Shown one piece after another: positions 1 through 10,033 of a stretch of 64,000 bases of DNA. The stretch lies in assembly GCF_009856355.1 (NCBI RefSeq), contig NZ_WMEW01000004.1:62001-126000 (forward strand), given 5' to 3'. Under the pieces are notes generated by a model, which did no database searches, was not told the origin of the DNA, and was given only the letters and a program-made list of their open reading frames with translations. Position 1 is the stretch's first letter; the number at the start of each line of letters is the position of its first letter. Source of the DNA: Halobacillus litoralis (GTDB lineage: Bacteria > Bacillota > Bacilli > Bacillales > Halobacillaceae). The position numbers and the translations under genes are program-made.

Positions 1-645
<645 letters not shown>

Positions 646-679
646 CTACACCTCAATTCAATGTTAATAAAAGAAAGCC

Positions 680-715
680 GGAAGTCCAGGTAACGCCTGT
701 TGCCTTTAGACTTCC
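680..715 (-). terminator. Terminator-like hairpin between rseP and proS
   Basis: The arms GGAAGTC and GACTTCC are extended by an inner AGGTAAC/GTTGCCT stem and, on the minus strand, are followed by GGCTTTCTTTTATT. It lies downstream of rseP, so it could end or attenuate the uppS-cdsA-dxr-rseP transcript before proS. Confidence 0.65.
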
Positions 716-729
716 AGCTGTAGGATTCA

Positions 730-1986
730 TCATAGGAATAAGCGTTGAATATCGTTCCATGTTACGACGAGCATTAACAGCATCAGAAGAGCAAATCCAA
801 TGAAATGGACAAGCCCTTCCTTCTGAGGGTCAATCGGCTTCCCTCTGACACCTTCCAGCCCTACAAAGATCAGACGTCCGCCGTCAAGCGCTGGGAGTGG
901 AAGAAGGTTGACAATACCAAGGTTAATGCTCAGGATAGCCGTCCACATGACAAAGTTGGTGAACCCCGTCTGAACGACCTGGTCTGTAGCATCATAAATT
1001 CCGACTGGGCCCGAAAGCATATCAAGCGAAAACTGCCCCGTTACGAGTTTACCAAGGTTGGTCAGGATCAATCCGGCCCACTCATACGTCTGAGTGAAAC
1101 CAAATGTCAGCTTGTCAGTAAGGGATTCCTCAAACGCTCTGGCTACACCTACCTGCCCAATCGTCATATCCCGATCCTCTATGGAAGCAGGGGTCACATT
1201 CATCTGTTGAACGGACCCGTCCCGTTCAACAGTCAACGTAACTTCCTCTCCGGGATGGTTTCTTATGATGGACGTGAACTCCTCCCATGTACTGACGGAT
1301 TCCCCGTCCACAGCGGTCACTTCATCTCCGGCTTTGAGACCGGCCTCCTGGGCTGGTGTGCCGTTCTGAATCTCACCAAGTTTGGCTTCATCCGAAGGTA
1401 CTCCTTGAATAAAACCTAAAATCATAAACAGGATAATCGCCAGGACGAAATTCATCATCGGACCGGCGAACAGCTGCATGGCGCGCTGCGGTACCGTTTT
1501 GGATGCGAACTGCCGGTTATACGGCGCAATCTGTGTTTCATTTTCATCCATGACGAACATCGCTTTTGGATCGACTTCAAAATAAAGCTTTTCGTCCTCA
1601 TCCACTTCATAACCTTCGATAACCAGCCGGTGGTCAAGATCCGCTTTTTCGACTTCAATGACACGGGCTTTTGGATGCTTGGATTTATTATTCACAATGA
1701 TCCGGTTCACCCTGCCCTCATCATTGAATTCCAGACCGACATGATGACCGGCTTTCAATTCTACAATTTCAGGATCTTCCCCTGCTACACGGACATAACC
1801 GCCGATAGGAAGCAGGCGGATGGTATACAAGGTTTCATTTTTCTTAAAATGATATATTTTCGGCCCAAAGCCGATGGCAAACTCACGCGCCAGCATACCT
1901 GCCCGTTTGGCAAATATGAGATGCCCCCACTCATGGACGAACACCAATAATCCGAACATGAGTATAAATGCAATCACTGTAGTCAA
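730..1986 (-). CDS. rseP: RseP/RasP site-2 zinc metalloprotease
   Basis: Intramembrane zinc protease that cleaves membrane-bound anti-sigma factors (RsiW in B. subtilis) and signal-peptide remnants. The protein has the zinc motif HEWGH near residue 18 in the first membrane helix, a PDZ domain around residues 190-275, and the second catalytic motif NLLPLPALDGG in a C-terminal helix. The 418 residues match RasP length. An in-frame GTG at 1995 abuts the AAGGAAGG ribosome site with no spacing, while the TTG at 1986 sits 8 nt after it, so I place the start at TTG. It follows dxr by 16 nt in the usual uppS-cdsA-dxr-rseP order. Confidence 0.95.
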   Translation of the reverse strand: MTTVIAFILMFGLLVFVHEWGHLIFAKRAGMLAREFAIGFGPKIYHFKKNETLYTIRLLPIGGYVRVAGEDPEIVELKAGHHVGLEFNDEGRVNRIIVNNKSKHPKARVIEVEKADLDHRLVIEGYEVDEDEKLYFEVDPKAMFVMDENETQIAPYNRQFASKTVPQRAMQLFAGPMMNFVLAIILFMILGFIQGVPSDEAKLGEIQNGTPAQEAGLKAGDEVTAVDGESVSTWEEFTSIIRNHPGEEVTLTVERDGSVQQMNVTPASIEDRDMTIGQVGVARAFEESLTDKLTFGFTQTYEWAGLILTNLGKLVTGQFSLDMLSGPVGIYDATDQVVQTGFTNFVMWTAILSINLGIVNLLPLPALDGGRLIFVGLEGVRGKPIDPQKEGLVHFIGFALLMLLMLVVTWNDIQRLFL

Positions 1987-2002
1987 ATGAAGCACCTTCC
2001 TT

Positions 2003-3148
2003 TTAATTTAAATGGAAACGGACTCTCTTCCTTGTTTCCTCATCAATAGAAATTATGGTAGACAAGTCCGGGTTATGAATCTTGTCATGTCTTTCCAACG
2101 CTTCTCCGATGTATGATTCGATTTCCAGGAAGGATATTCGGCCTTCCAAAAACATTTGAACAGCTTCTTCATTCGCTGCGTTCAGTACAGCAGGCATGGA
2201 TCCGCCTGCTCTGCCCGCTTCATAGGCCATCCGCAGGCATGGAAAACGCTCCATATCCATTTTCTCAAAATGGAGAGCCGCAATTTCTTCTAAGTTCAAA
2301 TGCTTCGTAATTGGAAGGTCCATCCGGTTTGGATAGGTCAAGGCATACTGAATAGGCACTTTCATATCCGGTGTCCCAAGCTGGGCTATGACATTCCGGT
2401 CTACGTACTCCACCATGGAATGAATCACGCTTTCTCTATGAAGAATAACATGAATCTGTTCATAAGGCACTTGAAAAAGCCAGTGGGCTTCAATAACTTC
2501 AAGTCCCTTATTCATCATGGAAGCTGAATCGATCGTAATTTTCGCCCCCATGCTCCAGTTGGGGTGGTTCAATGCATCTTCCACCGTCACGCCCTCCAGC
2601 TCATCTCTCGTCTTATCTCTAAAGCTGCCACCGGAAGCGGTAATGATCAGTTTTTCTATTTCTTTCCTGTTCTCACCATTTAAAGCCTGGAATATAGCGG
2701 AATGCTCACTATCTACCGGAAGCAGTTCCACCCCGTATTTTTCGGCTTCCGCCATAACGAGGTGACCGGCCGTTACGAGGGTTTCTTTATTAGCGATGGC
2801 GATTTGTTTACGAGCCTGAATGGCTTTTAATGTAGCAGGCAGACCGATACTTCCCATCACAGCGTTGACGACGACATCCACATCATCGGCAGAAGCAGCC
2901 TCAATTAAACCTTCTCTTCCGATAAGAATGTGGGAATGGTCTATTTCCCTCTGCAAACGCTGCTTTGTATCCTCATCCTGCACAACAATGACCGCTGGTT
3001 TAAATTCCTGTATAAGCGGGACGGCTTTCTCTACGTTACGGCCGAAAGCCATGCTGTACAGCGAAAATTGTTGAGGGTGGAGCCTGATGACATCCAGTGT
3101 TTGTATCCCAATAGAGCCTGTCGCCCCTAATAATGAAATGTGTTTCAT
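2003..3148 (-). CDS. dxr: 1-deoxy-D-xylulose 5-phosphate reductoisomerase
   Basis: NADPH-dependent conversion of 1-deoxyxylulose 5-phosphate to methylerythritol 4-phosphate, the committed step of the MEP isoprenoid pathway. The N-terminal Rossmann motif is GATGSIG (residues 8-14), and the metal and substrate motif [13 protein letters not shown] and the [15 protein letters not shown] segment are intact. The 381 residues are normal for the family. An upstream in-frame ATG at 3157 touches the AAGGG ribosome site; the ATG at 3148 has proper spacing and gives the family start MKHISLLG. Its neighbour uppS uses the isoprenoid product for cell wall carrier lipid, which explains the grouping. Confidence 0.97.
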   Translation of the reverse strand: MKHISLLGATGSIGIQTLDVIRLHPQQFSLYSMAFGRNVEKAVPLIQEFKPAVIVVQDEDTKQRLQREIDHSHILIGREGLIEAASADDVDVVVNAVMGSIGLPATLKAIQARKQIAIANKETLVTAGHLVMAEAEKYGVELLPVDSEHSAIFQALNGENRKEIEKLIITASGGSFRDKTRDELEGVTVEDALNHPNWSMGAKITIDSASMMNKGLEVIEAHWLFQVPYEQIHVILHRESVIHSMVEYVDRNVIAQLGTPDMKVPIQYALTYPNRMDLPITKHLNLEEIAALHFEKMDMERFPCLRMAYEAGRAGGSMPAVLNAANEEAVQMFLEGRISFLEIESYIGEALERHDKIHNPDLSTIISIDEETRKRVRFHLN

Positions 3149-3170
3149 GTTCTCCATCCCTTCTTGATTA

Positions 3171-3977
3171 CTAAATAAAGTTGATTAAATGCAGAATTGG
3201 AAGAATGAATATCAAGCTGTCAAACCGGTCAAGAACACCACCGTGCCCGGGAAGGATCTTTCCGGAGTCCTTAACTGCATAATGTCTCTTGAAAGCTGAT
3301 TCAACAAGATCTCCAATCTGCCCCGCAATCGATATGAGCACCGTTACAAGAAGAACGACAATCAAAGAATGCTCCAGGGGTTCAACGAGATGAAAAATAA
3401 AGGCTACAACACAGGCAAGGACCACGCCGCCGATAGAGCCTTCGATCGTTTTCTTAGGACTGATCTGCGGCCACAGTTTATGTTTTCCAAACGACCTTCC
3501 GAACAAATAGGCACCCGTATCTGTTGCCCATACGATGAATAGGGCGAACAGGATATACGGTAAGTCTGCATCCCTTGTTTCAATTAAGTAATTGAAACCC
3601 ATACCGATGTAGATGGATGAAAGAAGCAGGAACCCTGCATCATCAAATGTAAACCGGTTCTTCACGAGCACGGTATAACTCAACAGGACGAGGACCGCCA
3701 GCAGAGTGATTTCCGATTTCGTTACAAGGTCATCGGAGTCCACCACATTGTCGAAGACCTCATACGGAAACATGAGCGCCCACATCAGGACAAGACCCAG
3801 ACCTGCCGCGACCGAATACCGGGCAATTTTCTTCATACGTATCAGCTCCATCAGGGCGATACTGGCTACGAAATAGACAAAGGCTTTAAACGGCCATCCC
3901 CCAAGGAGAACAATCGGGATAAAAATAAGTGCTGCTACTACTGCAGTAATTGTTCTTTGTTTCATTCCTTCATTCAC
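3171..3977 (-). CDS. cdsA: Phosphatidate cytidylyltransferase (CDP-diglyceride synthase)
   Basis: Makes CDP-diacylglycerol from phosphatidic acid and CTP, the branch point for membrane phospholipids. The protein is a polytopic membrane protein of 268 residues with the C-terminal CDP-transferase signature ([20 protein letters not shown], then [20 protein letters not shown]). It starts 3 nt after the uppS stop, so translation is probably coupled. An internal ATG four codons in (MKQRTIT) resembles the usual family start, but the upstream ATG is better placed after the AAGGTG site. Confidence 0.95.
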   Translation of the reverse strand: MNEGMKQRTITAVVAALIFIPIVLLGGWPFKAFVYFVASIALMELIRMKKIARYSVAAGLGLVLMWALMFPYEVFDNVVDSDDLVTKSEITLLAVLVLLSYTVLVKNRFTFDDAGFLLLSSIYIGMGFNYLIETRDADLPYILFALFIVWATDTGAYLFGRSFGKHKLWPQISPKKTIEGSIGGVVLACVVAFIFHLVEPLEHSLIVVLLVTVLISIAGQIGDLVESAFKRHYAVKDSGKILPGHGGVLDRFDSLIFILPILHLINFI

Positions 3978-3980
3978 ACC

Positions 3981-4748
3981 TTATACTCCGCCAAACCGAC
4001 GTTTGCGATTTTGAAAATCATAAAGAGCTTTTTCGAAATGGCTCTCATTAAAGTCAGGCCAGTACACTTCTGTAAACCAGAATTCTGCATAGGCCAGCTG
4101 CCATAACAGGAAATTGCTCAAGCGCTGTTCCCCGCTTGTCCGGATCAAAAGGTCCGGCTCTATCAACTCGGACGTATACAGCTCCGAAGAAAACATTTCT
4201 TCACTGATATCCGAGGGGTCGAGAGCGCCCTCTTTCACCTTTTCTGCTATCTGCCTGACTGCATGCACCATTTCGAAACGGCTGCCGTAGTTCAGGGCAA
4301 AATTCAATACAAGTCCATCATTGTCCTTCGTTCGTTCGATCGCCTCCTGGACGGCTTTCTTCGTGTGGGGAGGCAGAACATCAAAATCGCCAATGGTACG
4401 GACCTGAACGTTTTTTTCAATCAATTCAGGCAGATATGTATTCAGGAAATCTACAGGAAGCTTCATGAGAAACTCCACTTCATTCTTTGGCCGTTTCCAG
4501 TTCTCTGTAGAGAAAGCATACAGCGTCAGCACCTGGACACCGAGGTCAGAAGCATAGCTTACAATCCTCTTCACCACTCCCATACCCTCTTTATGTCCTG
4601 CAATCCGCGGCATTCCTCTATTTTTAGCCCAGCGGCCGTTCCCGTCCATGATAATGGCCACGTGCTTCGGAAGATGAGTATGATCAAGCCCGAGCGGCTG
4701 TGCCTCTGCTTGTTTTTTTGTTTTTGCAAATGGAAACTTGATTGGCAT
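3981..4748 (-). CDS. uppS: Undecaprenyl diphosphate synthase
   Basis: cis-Prenyltransferase that adds eight isopentenyl units to farnesyl diphosphate, giving the C55 carrier for peptidoglycan and teichoic acid. The catalytic segment IIMDGNGRWAK holds the key Asp at residue 35, followed by GHKEGMGVV. The C-terminal DLLIRTSGEQRLSNFLLWQ and EFWFTEVYWPDF motifs are complete. At 255 residues the length is normal. A GGAGG site lies 7 nt before ATG. A TATAAT sequence upstream (about 4787-4792) could be a -10 element, but I see no matching -35. First gene of the uppS-cdsA-dxr-rseP block. Confidence 0.97.
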   Translation of the reverse strand: MPIKFPFAKTKKQAEAQPLGLDHTHLPKHVAIIMDGNGRWAKNRGMPRIAGHKEGMGVVKRIVSYASDLGVQVLTLYAFSTENWKRPKNEVEFLMKLPVDFLNTYLPELIEKNVQVRTIGDFDVLPPHTKKAVQEAIERTKDNDGLVLNFALNYGSRFEMVHAVRQIAEKVKEGALDPSDISEEMFSSELYTSELIEPDLLIRTSGEQRLSNFLLWQLAYAEFWFTEVYWPDFNESHFEKALYDFQNRKRRFGGV

Positions 4749-4839
4749 CGTTAATCCTCCAGTCCGTGTCTTCCATCTTTCTATTATATACTAAATGCAT
4801 CGTATATGCCGAGCCCTGCAGCCGGTGAAAAAAAGAAAA

Positions 4840-4866
4840 CCGCGCTGCCAAACATCTACAGCGCGG
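4840..4866 (-). terminator. Rho-independent terminator after frr
   Basis: The stem CCGCGCTG/CAGCGCGG has an 11-nt loop and is followed on the minus strand by TTTTCTTTTTTTC. It lies just downstream of frr and separates pyrH-frr from uppS. Confidence 0.88.
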
Positions 4867-4902
4867 CTTTACCACTTTATGGCATATGAGGTTAGAGAAA
4901 AA

Positions 4903-5460
4903 TCAAACTTCCATGATTTCTTCTTCTTTTGTTTTAGCCAGTTGATCAATCTTCTCTACATTCTGGTCGGTGAGCTTCTGCACATCGTCCTGGTAGGAAC
5001 GAAGATCGTCTTCTGTCAATTCGCCGTCTTTTTCAAGCTTCTTCAAACGATCGTTGGAATCGCGGCGGATGTTACGAACCTGTACTTTCGCTTCCTCCGA
5101 ATACTTTCCTACTACTTTCGCAAGATCCTTACGACGCTCTTCCGTAAGTGCTGGAATGTTGATACGTACAACATTACCGTCACTGGATGGTGACAGACCG
5201 AGGTCTGCTTTAAGAATCGCTTTTTCAATCTCAGCAATCGCTGTCTTGTCATATGGAGTAATGACAAGCAGGCGTGGTTCAGGTGCAGACACCTGTGCCA
5301 GCTGATTTAATGGAGTTGCAGCACCGTAGTAATCCACGTATACGTTGTCCAGGATTGAAGGGTTCGCGCGTCCCGCTCTTACCGTGGCAAGTTGACGGGA
5401 GTAAGCTTGCACCGCTTGTTCCATTTGTTGTTTCGTTTCATTAATCACAGCTTCAGACAT
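4903..5460 (-). CDS. frr: Ribosome recycling factor
   Basis: Splits post-termination ribosomes together with EF-G. The 185 residues have the conserved core [12 protein letters not shown] near the N-terminus and the helical C-terminal part ([25 protein letters not shown]). Length and sequence are typical. It starts 3 nt after pyrH, so the two are one unit, and a strong terminator follows. Essential in related bacteria. Confidence 0.98.
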   Translation of the reverse strand: MSEAVINETKQQMEQAVQAYSRQLATVRAGRANPSILDNVYVDYYGAATPLNQLAQVSAPEPRLLVITPYDKTAIAEIEKAILKADLGLSPSSDGNVVRINIPALTEERRKDLAKVVGKYSEEAKVQVRNIRRDSNDRLKKLEKDGELTEDDLRSYQDDVQKLTDQNVEKIDQLAKTKEEEIMEV

Positions 5461-5463
5461 AAT

Positions 5464-6186
5464 TTATTTCCCCCTCACAATGGTTCCAATATTTTCGCCC
5501 ATTACGGCTTTTTTAATATTTCCATCTTCCGTAATCGAGAATACCAGTAAATCAATATCGTTGTCCATACATAATGAAGAAGCTGTTGAATCCATTACAC
5601 CCAGTCCTTCATTTAAAACATCCATGTAGGAAAGCTCATCATATTTCACGGCATCCTCGTTCGTTTTCGGATCGTCTGTATAGACGCCGTCCACATTGTT
5701 TTTAGCCATCAGAATGACATCCGCTTCCACTTCGGCCGCTCTTAAAGCAGCCGTTGTATCTGTTGAGAAATACGGATTTCCTGTTCCGGCAGCAAAAATA
5801 ACCACACGCTTTTTCTCCAAATGACGGATGGCTTTACGACGGATATAAGGTTCAGCCACCTGTCTCATTTCTATAGAAGTTTGGACACGGGTTGGGATCC
5901 CTAAGTTTTCAAGGCTGTCTTGAAGAGCCAGTGAGTTCATGACTGTAGCCAGCATTCCCATATAATCGGCATTTGCACGGTCCATGCCCATTTCAGCACC
6001 GACCTTGCCGCGCCAGATGTTGCCGCCTCCGACAACAACCGCTACTTCCACGCCAAGTTCAGCCACTTCCTTCACCTGACGTGACACAGATTTTATGATG
6101 CTCGGCTCAAGCCCGAATCCTGCTTTACCACTTAAGGCTTCTCCACTTAATTTTAATACAATTCTCCGATAGCGAGCAGTAGTCAT
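5464..6186 (-). CDS. pyrH: Uridylate kinase
   Basis: Phosphorylates UMP to UDP, feeding UTP and CTP synthesis; bacterial UMP kinases belong to the amino-acid-kinase fold and are GTP-activated in Bacilli. The 240-residue protein begins with the fold's nucleotide motif ([12 protein letters not shown]), followed by [11 protein letters not shown] and a C-terminal [11 protein letters not shown]. Sequence, length and position between tsf and frr agree. A hairpin lies upstream (6266-6292), so expression may depend partly on read-through from tsf. Confidence 0.98.
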   Translation of the reverse strand: MTTARYRRIVLKLSGEALSGKAGFGLEPSIIKSVSRQVKEVAELGVEVAVVVGGGNIWRGKVGAEMGMDRANADYMGMLATVMNSLALQDSLENLGIPTRVQTSIEMRQVAEPYIRRKAIRHLEKKRVVIFAAGTGNPYFSTDTTAALRAAEVEADVILMAKNNVDGVYTDDPKTNEDAVKYDELSYMDVLNEGLGVMDSTASSLCMDNDIDLLVFSITEDGNIKKAVMGENIGTIVRGK

Positions 6187-6265
6187 AGTTACCTCCCGTG
6201 TGTTTTTCTAAAAATCGAACATGGCTGCTCATAGCATGTATATCATGTATGTAGCCTTTTTGAAA

Positions 6266-6292
6266 ATAGGGAACACCTGCAGTGTCCCCTAT
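6266..6292 (-). terminator. Hairpin between tsf and pyrH (terminator or attenuator)
   Basis: The arms are ATAGGG(G)ACAC and GTGTTCCCTAT around a short loop, followed on the minus strand by TTTCAAAAAGG. The run of T is short, so partial termination of the rpsB-tsf transcript is more likely than full termination. Confidence 0.6.
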
Positions 6293-6304
6293 GTTTCAAC
6301 ATCA

Positions 6305-7189
6305 TTATTTTTTAACTTGGCTCATGACTTCGTCTGCGAAGTTTTCTTCACGTTTTTCCATACCTTCGCCGACTTCGAAACGATCGAAGTTTGTGATCTG
6401 ACCGCCGGTAGAAGCAACGTACTGCTTCACTTTCTGGTCCGGATCTTTTACGAAGCTCTGGTCAAGCAGGCAGATTTCCTCGAAGAACTTGTTCAAACGG
6501 CCTTCCACCATTTTTTCAACGATGTTTTCAGGCTTGCCTTCGTTCAAGGCCTGCGTTTTAAGAAGTTCACGCTCTTTTTCCGCTTCCTCTTGAGGAATTT
6601 CGTCACGGGAAACATAACGAGGGTTTACAGCAGCTACGTGCATCGCTACGTCTTTTGCAGCAGCTTCATCCGTAGAACCTTCAAGTACAGTCAATACGCC
6701 GATGCTTCCGCCCATGTGGATGTAGGCACCAAATGCGTCGTTGTCTGTTTTCTCTTTGAGTGTGAAGCGGCGGAGGGAGATTTTCTCTCCGATTTTCGCT
6801 ACGCGCTCTGTAATGTATGTGCTTAGTGTTTCGCCTTCACCATGAAGCTTCTGCTCAAGTGCTTCTTCAACAGTTGCAGGTTTTTGGGAAACAAGGTGCT
6901 GACCAAGATCTTTTAGAAGTTCTTTGAACTGGTCGTTCTTCGTAACGAAGTCTGTTTCACAGTTCACTTCGAAAAGAACAGCCGTGTTACCGGAGATTTC
7001 AATTGCTGCAGAACCTTCTGCTGCAATACGGTCTGCTTTCTTAGCCGCTTTGGAAATCCCTTTCTCACGAAGCCATTCGATCGCTTTGTCCATGTCACCA
7101 TCAGTTTCAGTCAGTGCTTTCTTACAATCCATCATTCCAGCACCTGTTTTTTCACGTAGTTCTTTTACCATCTTTGCATTTACAGCCAT
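6305..7189 (-). CDS. tsf: Elongation factor Ts
   Basis: Nucleotide exchange factor that regenerates EF-Tu-GTP. The 294 residues start [20 protein letters not shown] and carry the EF-Tu contact motif TDFV (in [12 protein letters not shown]). The reading frame is open 16 codons further upstream, but the AAAGGAGG ribosome site just before 7189 and the family start fix this ATG. It follows rpsB in the universal rpsB-tsf pair, with a hairpin between them that probably tunes the ratio of the two products. Confidence 0.98.
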   Translation of the reverse strand: MAVNAKMVKELREKTGAGMMDCKKALTETDGDMDKAIEWLREKGISKAAKKADRIAAEGSAAIEISGNTAVLFEVNCETDFVTKNDQFKELLKDLGQHLVSQKPATVEEALEQKLHGEGETLSTYITERVAKIGEKISLRRFTLKEKTDNDAFGAYIHMGGSIGVLTVLEGSTDEAAAKDVAMHVAAVNPRYVSRDEIPQEEAEKERELLKTQALNEGKPENIVEKMVEGRLNKFFEEICLLDQSFVKDPDQKVKQYVASTGGQITNFDRFEVGEGMEKREENFADEVMSQVKK

Positions 7190-7271
7190 TGTGAAAGCCT
7201 CCTTTTTAATGTACAAGGTTAAACAGCCCGGCCACATACCGGAACTGGTTGAATAAAAGGAAATCTTTAAA

Positions 7272-7305
7272 AAAGGTGATAAAGGTATACCCCCTTATCA
7301 CCTTT
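7272..7305 (-). terminator. Hairpin between rpsB and tsf
   Basis: The 11-bp perfect stem AAAGGTGATAA/TTATCACCTTT is followed on the minus strand by a T run (TTTTTTAAAG). As tsf has no visible promoter of its own, this is probably a leaky terminator. Confidence 0.75.
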
Positions 7306-7314
7306 AGACCCTTC

Positions 7315-8052
7315 TTACTCCTGAGCAGCTTCTACAGCAGCTTCAGTTTCTTCAGTTGTTTCTGTTTCTTCCCCCTGCTTCGCTTCAAGGACAGCGTCAG
7401 CCATCTTGGAAGTAAGCAGTTTGACAGCACGGATTGCGTCATCGTTTGCAGGGATGACATAATCGATTTCGTCAGGGTCACAGTTCGTATCAACGATACC
7501 GACAACTGGGATATTCAATTTATGAGCTTCAGCAATCGCGATGCGCTCTTTACGAGGATCGATCACGAACATTGCATCCGGAAGGCTCTTCATTTCTTTA
7601 ATACCGCCTAGGAATTTAACAAGACGATCTTTTTCTTTAAGCATATCAACGACTTCTTTTTTAGGAAGTACGTCGAAAGTACCGTCTTCTTCCATACGCT
7701 CGATATCTTTCAAACGATTAATACGTTTGCGGATGGTTTCAAAGTTTGTAAGGGTACCGCCCAACCAGCGTTGGTTGATGTAGTACATACCACAGCGGGT
7801 AGCCTCATCACGTACAGTATCCTGTGCTTGTTTCTTCGTACCTACGAAAAGAATGTTACCGCCGTCAGCAGCGACCTCTTTCACATAGTTGAATGCTTCA
7901 TCAACTTTCTTCACTGTTTTCTGAAGGTCGATGATGTAGATGCCGTTACGCTCCGTGAAGATGTATTTCTTCATCTTCGGGTTCCAACGACGAGTTTGGT
8001 GTCCAAAGTGAACACCAGCTTCTAGAAGCTGTTTCATAGAAATTACAGACAT
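7315..8052 (-). CDS. rpsB: 30S ribosomal protein S2
   Basis: Small-subunit ribosomal protein. The 245-residue product starts [20 protein letters not shown], the canonical S2 N-terminus, and contains the S2 signature ([20 protein letters not shown]). The frame stays open for 44 codons upstream, but AGGAGG lies 6 nt before this ATG. The C-terminus is a short Glu/Ala-rich tail (about residues 229-245), common in Bacilli and acidic here. It is driven by the SigA promoter at 8175-8203, which leaves a leader of about 115 nt. Confidence 0.98.
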   Translation of the reverse strand: MSVISMKQLLEAGVHFGHQTRRWNPKMKKYIFTERNGIYIIDLQKTVKKVDEAFNYVKEVAADGGNILFVGTKKQAQDTVRDEATRCGMYYINQRWLGGTLTNFETIRKRINRLKDIERMEEDGTFDVLPKKEVVDMLKEKDRLVKFLGGIKEMKSLPDAMFVIDPRKERIAIAEAHKLNIPVVGIVDTNCDPDEIDYVIPANDDAIRAVKLLTSKMADAVLEAKQGEETETTEETEAAVEAAQE

Positions 8053-8174
8053 GTTTGTTCCTCCTGTTTTGGTTTTTTTAGTATCCTCCGCCCTTTTCAT
8101 TTCCTTCCTGTGAACTCCGTATCGGAGCAACCTCACAAGCGGATCCAAAGGCGTGTGTATTGACACCGTCAGTA

Positions 8175-8203
8175 AATATACCACAAAGGTAATGATCGTT
8201 CAA
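8175..8203 (-). promoter_or_regulatory. SigA promoter of rpsB-tsf
   Basis: Minus-strand TTGAAC (8198-8203), 17-bp spacer, TATATT (8175-8180). The -35 box lies only 17 bp past the swrB stop codon. Confidence 0.85.
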
Positions 8204-8219
8204 GTTTTTTTCAGCATTT

Positions 8220-8642
8220 TTACCGGTTAAACTTATACATCAGTTCGATTTCGGTTTTTCCTTTATTTAATGCCCGGGCCGCTTCCTCTGCTGACCACCC
8301 GTTCTTCTTCATTTCCATCACTTTGGAATGAAGGGAGGGCTGATAGTCATCGACGGATGGATCTGGAACGGGAGGCACATACATGCTGTATTTTTCTTCA
8401 TCCCCGCCCTCTCCGGACACCTGCTCTGTTACGGAGCTGGAAGAAGCCCAGGCCTCCATACGCTTATTCTCTTCTTTAATCTCATACAAATAAGAGGAAA
8501 ACAAGTCTTCAATCTCAGAAGCTACCTGCTCCTGTCTTCGTTCGAGTTCTTCTGTCCGGCGGATTTTTTTCATCATAATCATAAGACCCAATAAAATCAA
8601 ACCGTCAACAAGAAAACTGACCACTAATAGGAATGAAGTCAA
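8220..8642 (-). CDS. swrB: SwrB/YlxL-like flagellar assembly protein
   Basis: Last gene of the fla/che operon. The 140 residues comprise one N-terminal membrane helix (about residues 3-24), a charged helical region rich in Glu/Arg (25-65), a low-complexity linker, and a C-terminal helix-turn-helix-like segment (KVMEMKKNGWSAEEAARALNKGK). This architecture and position match SwrB of B. subtilis, which promotes the switch of the flagellar export apparatus to its secretion-competent state. The start codon is TTG, 7 nt after a GGCGG site. It follows sigD by about 40 nt. The assignment rests on layout and position, since sequence conservation in this family is low. Confidence 0.8.
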   Translation of the reverse strand: MTSFLLVVSFLVDGLILLGLMIMMKKIRRTEELERRQEQVASEIEDLFSSYLYEIKEENKRMEAWASSSSVTEQVSGEGGDEEKYSMYVPPVPDPSVDDYQPSLHSKVMEMKKNGWSAEEAARALNKGKTEIELMYKFNR

Positions 8643-8681
8643 CGATGATCCGCCTTTCGCCCGCAGCCTCCCCCTTTTTTA

Positions 8682-9452
8682 TTAGAGGACACTCTGGAGA
8701 GACTGCTTTAGTTTATAGATCGCTTTTGCATGAATCTGTGAAATCCGGGAAGTCGTTAAATTTAACACGTGGCCGATTTCTGTAAGTGTCAGCTCTTCCT
8801 TATAGAAAAGACTGATGACCAGCTTCTCTTTTTCCTTCAGCTGTTCAATCTGATCAGCCAGTTCTTCGTAGTCTTCCTGTCTAATAAGAGAGGCGTCCGG
8901 AGACCCCGTCTCCTCATCAGGAATGGAGTATCCGATTCCCTCTTTGTGGTCGTCTCCGCTATCTTTGGGCTTCTCTTCCATAGAGAGGACATTGGCAAAC
9001 AAGGAATCTTTGACGGCCGCTTCCACTTCCCGGGCGGTCAGGCCTGCGGCTTCAGCAACTTCCTTGGATGACACCGGCCGCTGCAGCCTCTGTTCGAGCT
9101 GCTCTGTGACCTGTTCGATTTTTTTAGCCCGGTCCCTTACCGAACGTGGGAGCCAGTCTTCCTTTCTTAACCCATCAATAATAGAACCACGGATTCGGAA
9201 GGAGGCATATGTATCGAATTTTAAATCACGGGATCGGTCAAATTTTTTCAATGCATCATAAAGGCCCAGCATTCCGAGACTTCTTACATCATCTTTGCTC
9301 ACGTTTTTCGGTAAATGAGCCGCGATCCGGTGGACGTGATAATTCACCAGGTAATCGTAAAGCTGGACAAGCTGGTTTGCTGCCTCACCGTCTCTTTCAT
9401 TCGTCCATAAATTCCACCACTGCTGTTCCTGAGAAGATAAACCACCTGTCAT
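8682..9452 (-). CDS. sigD: RNA polymerase sigma factor SigD (FliA/SigD family)
   Basis: Sigma-28 family factor for late flagellar, motility and autolysin genes. In the 256 residues, region 2 (SLGMLGLYDALKKFD, then FDTYASFRIRGSIIDGLRKEDW) and region 4 (LTLTEIGHVLNLTTSRISQIHAKA) are both intact. The in-frame ATG at 9458 touches the GGGGAGG site; the ATG at 9452 has 6-nt spacing, so I use that. As in B. subtilis, it sits near the far end of the 26-kb operon, so its level depends on transcription reaching that far. Confidence 0.97.
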   Translation of the reverse strand: MTGGLSSQEQQWWNLWTNERDGEAANQLVQLYDYLVNYHVHRIAAHLPKNVSKDDVRSLGMLGLYDALKKFDRSRDLKFDTYASFRIRGSIIDGLRKEDWLPRSVRDRAKKIEQVTEQLEQRLQRPVSSKEVAEAAGLTAREVEAAVKDSLFANVLSMEEKPKDSGDDHKEGIGYSIPDEETGSPDASLIRQEDYEELADQIEQLKEKEKLVISLFYKEELTLTEIGHVLNLTTSRISQIHAKAIYKLKQSLQSVL

Positions 9453-9502
9453 TTTCATCCTCCCCGCATTTTTTCTTTATTCAATGAACCGGTCGGAAGC
9501 TC

Positions 9503-10033
9503 TCATAGTTGAAGTTCGCTGCCACCGGTTTTTATAATCATTTGACTGGTTTCTACATTAAATAAGATGGATCTTCCATTCCGTCCACCGGTATCTTCGG
9601 CGATGACAGGGATGCCGTGTGAAGAAAGGCGGTGCTTGACCGCCCTTACATTCCGCTCTCCTATCCGGATCAGCCTGCTACGGACTTTAACCGAAAGCAT
9701 ATGAGCGCCTCCCGCAATTTTTGCTTTCAAATTTCCGGGGCAGCATCCTTTATCAATGAGATGAGCGACAAGGTCATCGACAGCTGGATCCGCATACTTC
9801 CACCGGTTAACGCAGCCATGGACTGCGGTATGGACCTCCGGAAGCATGATATGAATCATACCGGCCGCCCCTTTCCCGTCATACAGGATAACCCCGACGC
9901 AGGAGCCAAGTCCTGTTGTTTTTAACACGGTTTCCCTGCCTGCTGCAGCCATTTGTCCGATTCCGACCCTCACGTACTTTTTCTGAAGACCCTCCGGTTG
10001 AGTCTGTTCCAGGCCTCCAGAAGAATTAACCAT
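9503..10033 (-). CDS. cheD: Chemoreceptor glutamine deamidase CheD
   Basis: Deamidates Gln residues on methyl-accepting chemoreceptors. The catalytic Cys is in GLGSCVGVILYDGK and the partner His in GMIHIMLPEV; both are present. I place the start at the ATG whose bases overlap the cheW stop codon (CATGGTTAA), giving 176 residues; an in-frame ATG eight codons upstream (to 10056) is possible. In B. subtilis cheC lies between cheW and cheD and its product binds CheD. Here cheD directly overlaps cheW and no cheC exists in the window. Confidence 0.95.
   Translation of the reverse strand: MVNSSGGLEQTQPEGLQKKYVRVGIGQMAAAGRETVLKTTGLGSCVGVILYDGKGAAGMIHIMLPEVHTAVHGCVNRWKYADPAVDDLVAHLIDKGCCPGNLKAKIAGGAHMLSVKVRSRLIRIGERNVRAVKHRLSSHGIPVIAEDTGGRNGRSILFNVETSQMIIKTGGSELQL

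Noticed and set aside
805..1419. Plus-strand open frame of 204 codons across rseP
   Set aside because: It mirrors the coding frame of rseP, has no ribosome site, and the product resembles no family. Similar antisense frames over uppS, recG, topA, ffh and smc were set aside for the same reason.
8053..8184. N-terminal extension of 44 codons in the rpsB frame
   Set aside because: The extension has no ribosome site of its own and overlaps the leader and the rpsB -10 box. S2 homology and AGGAGG fix the start at 8052.
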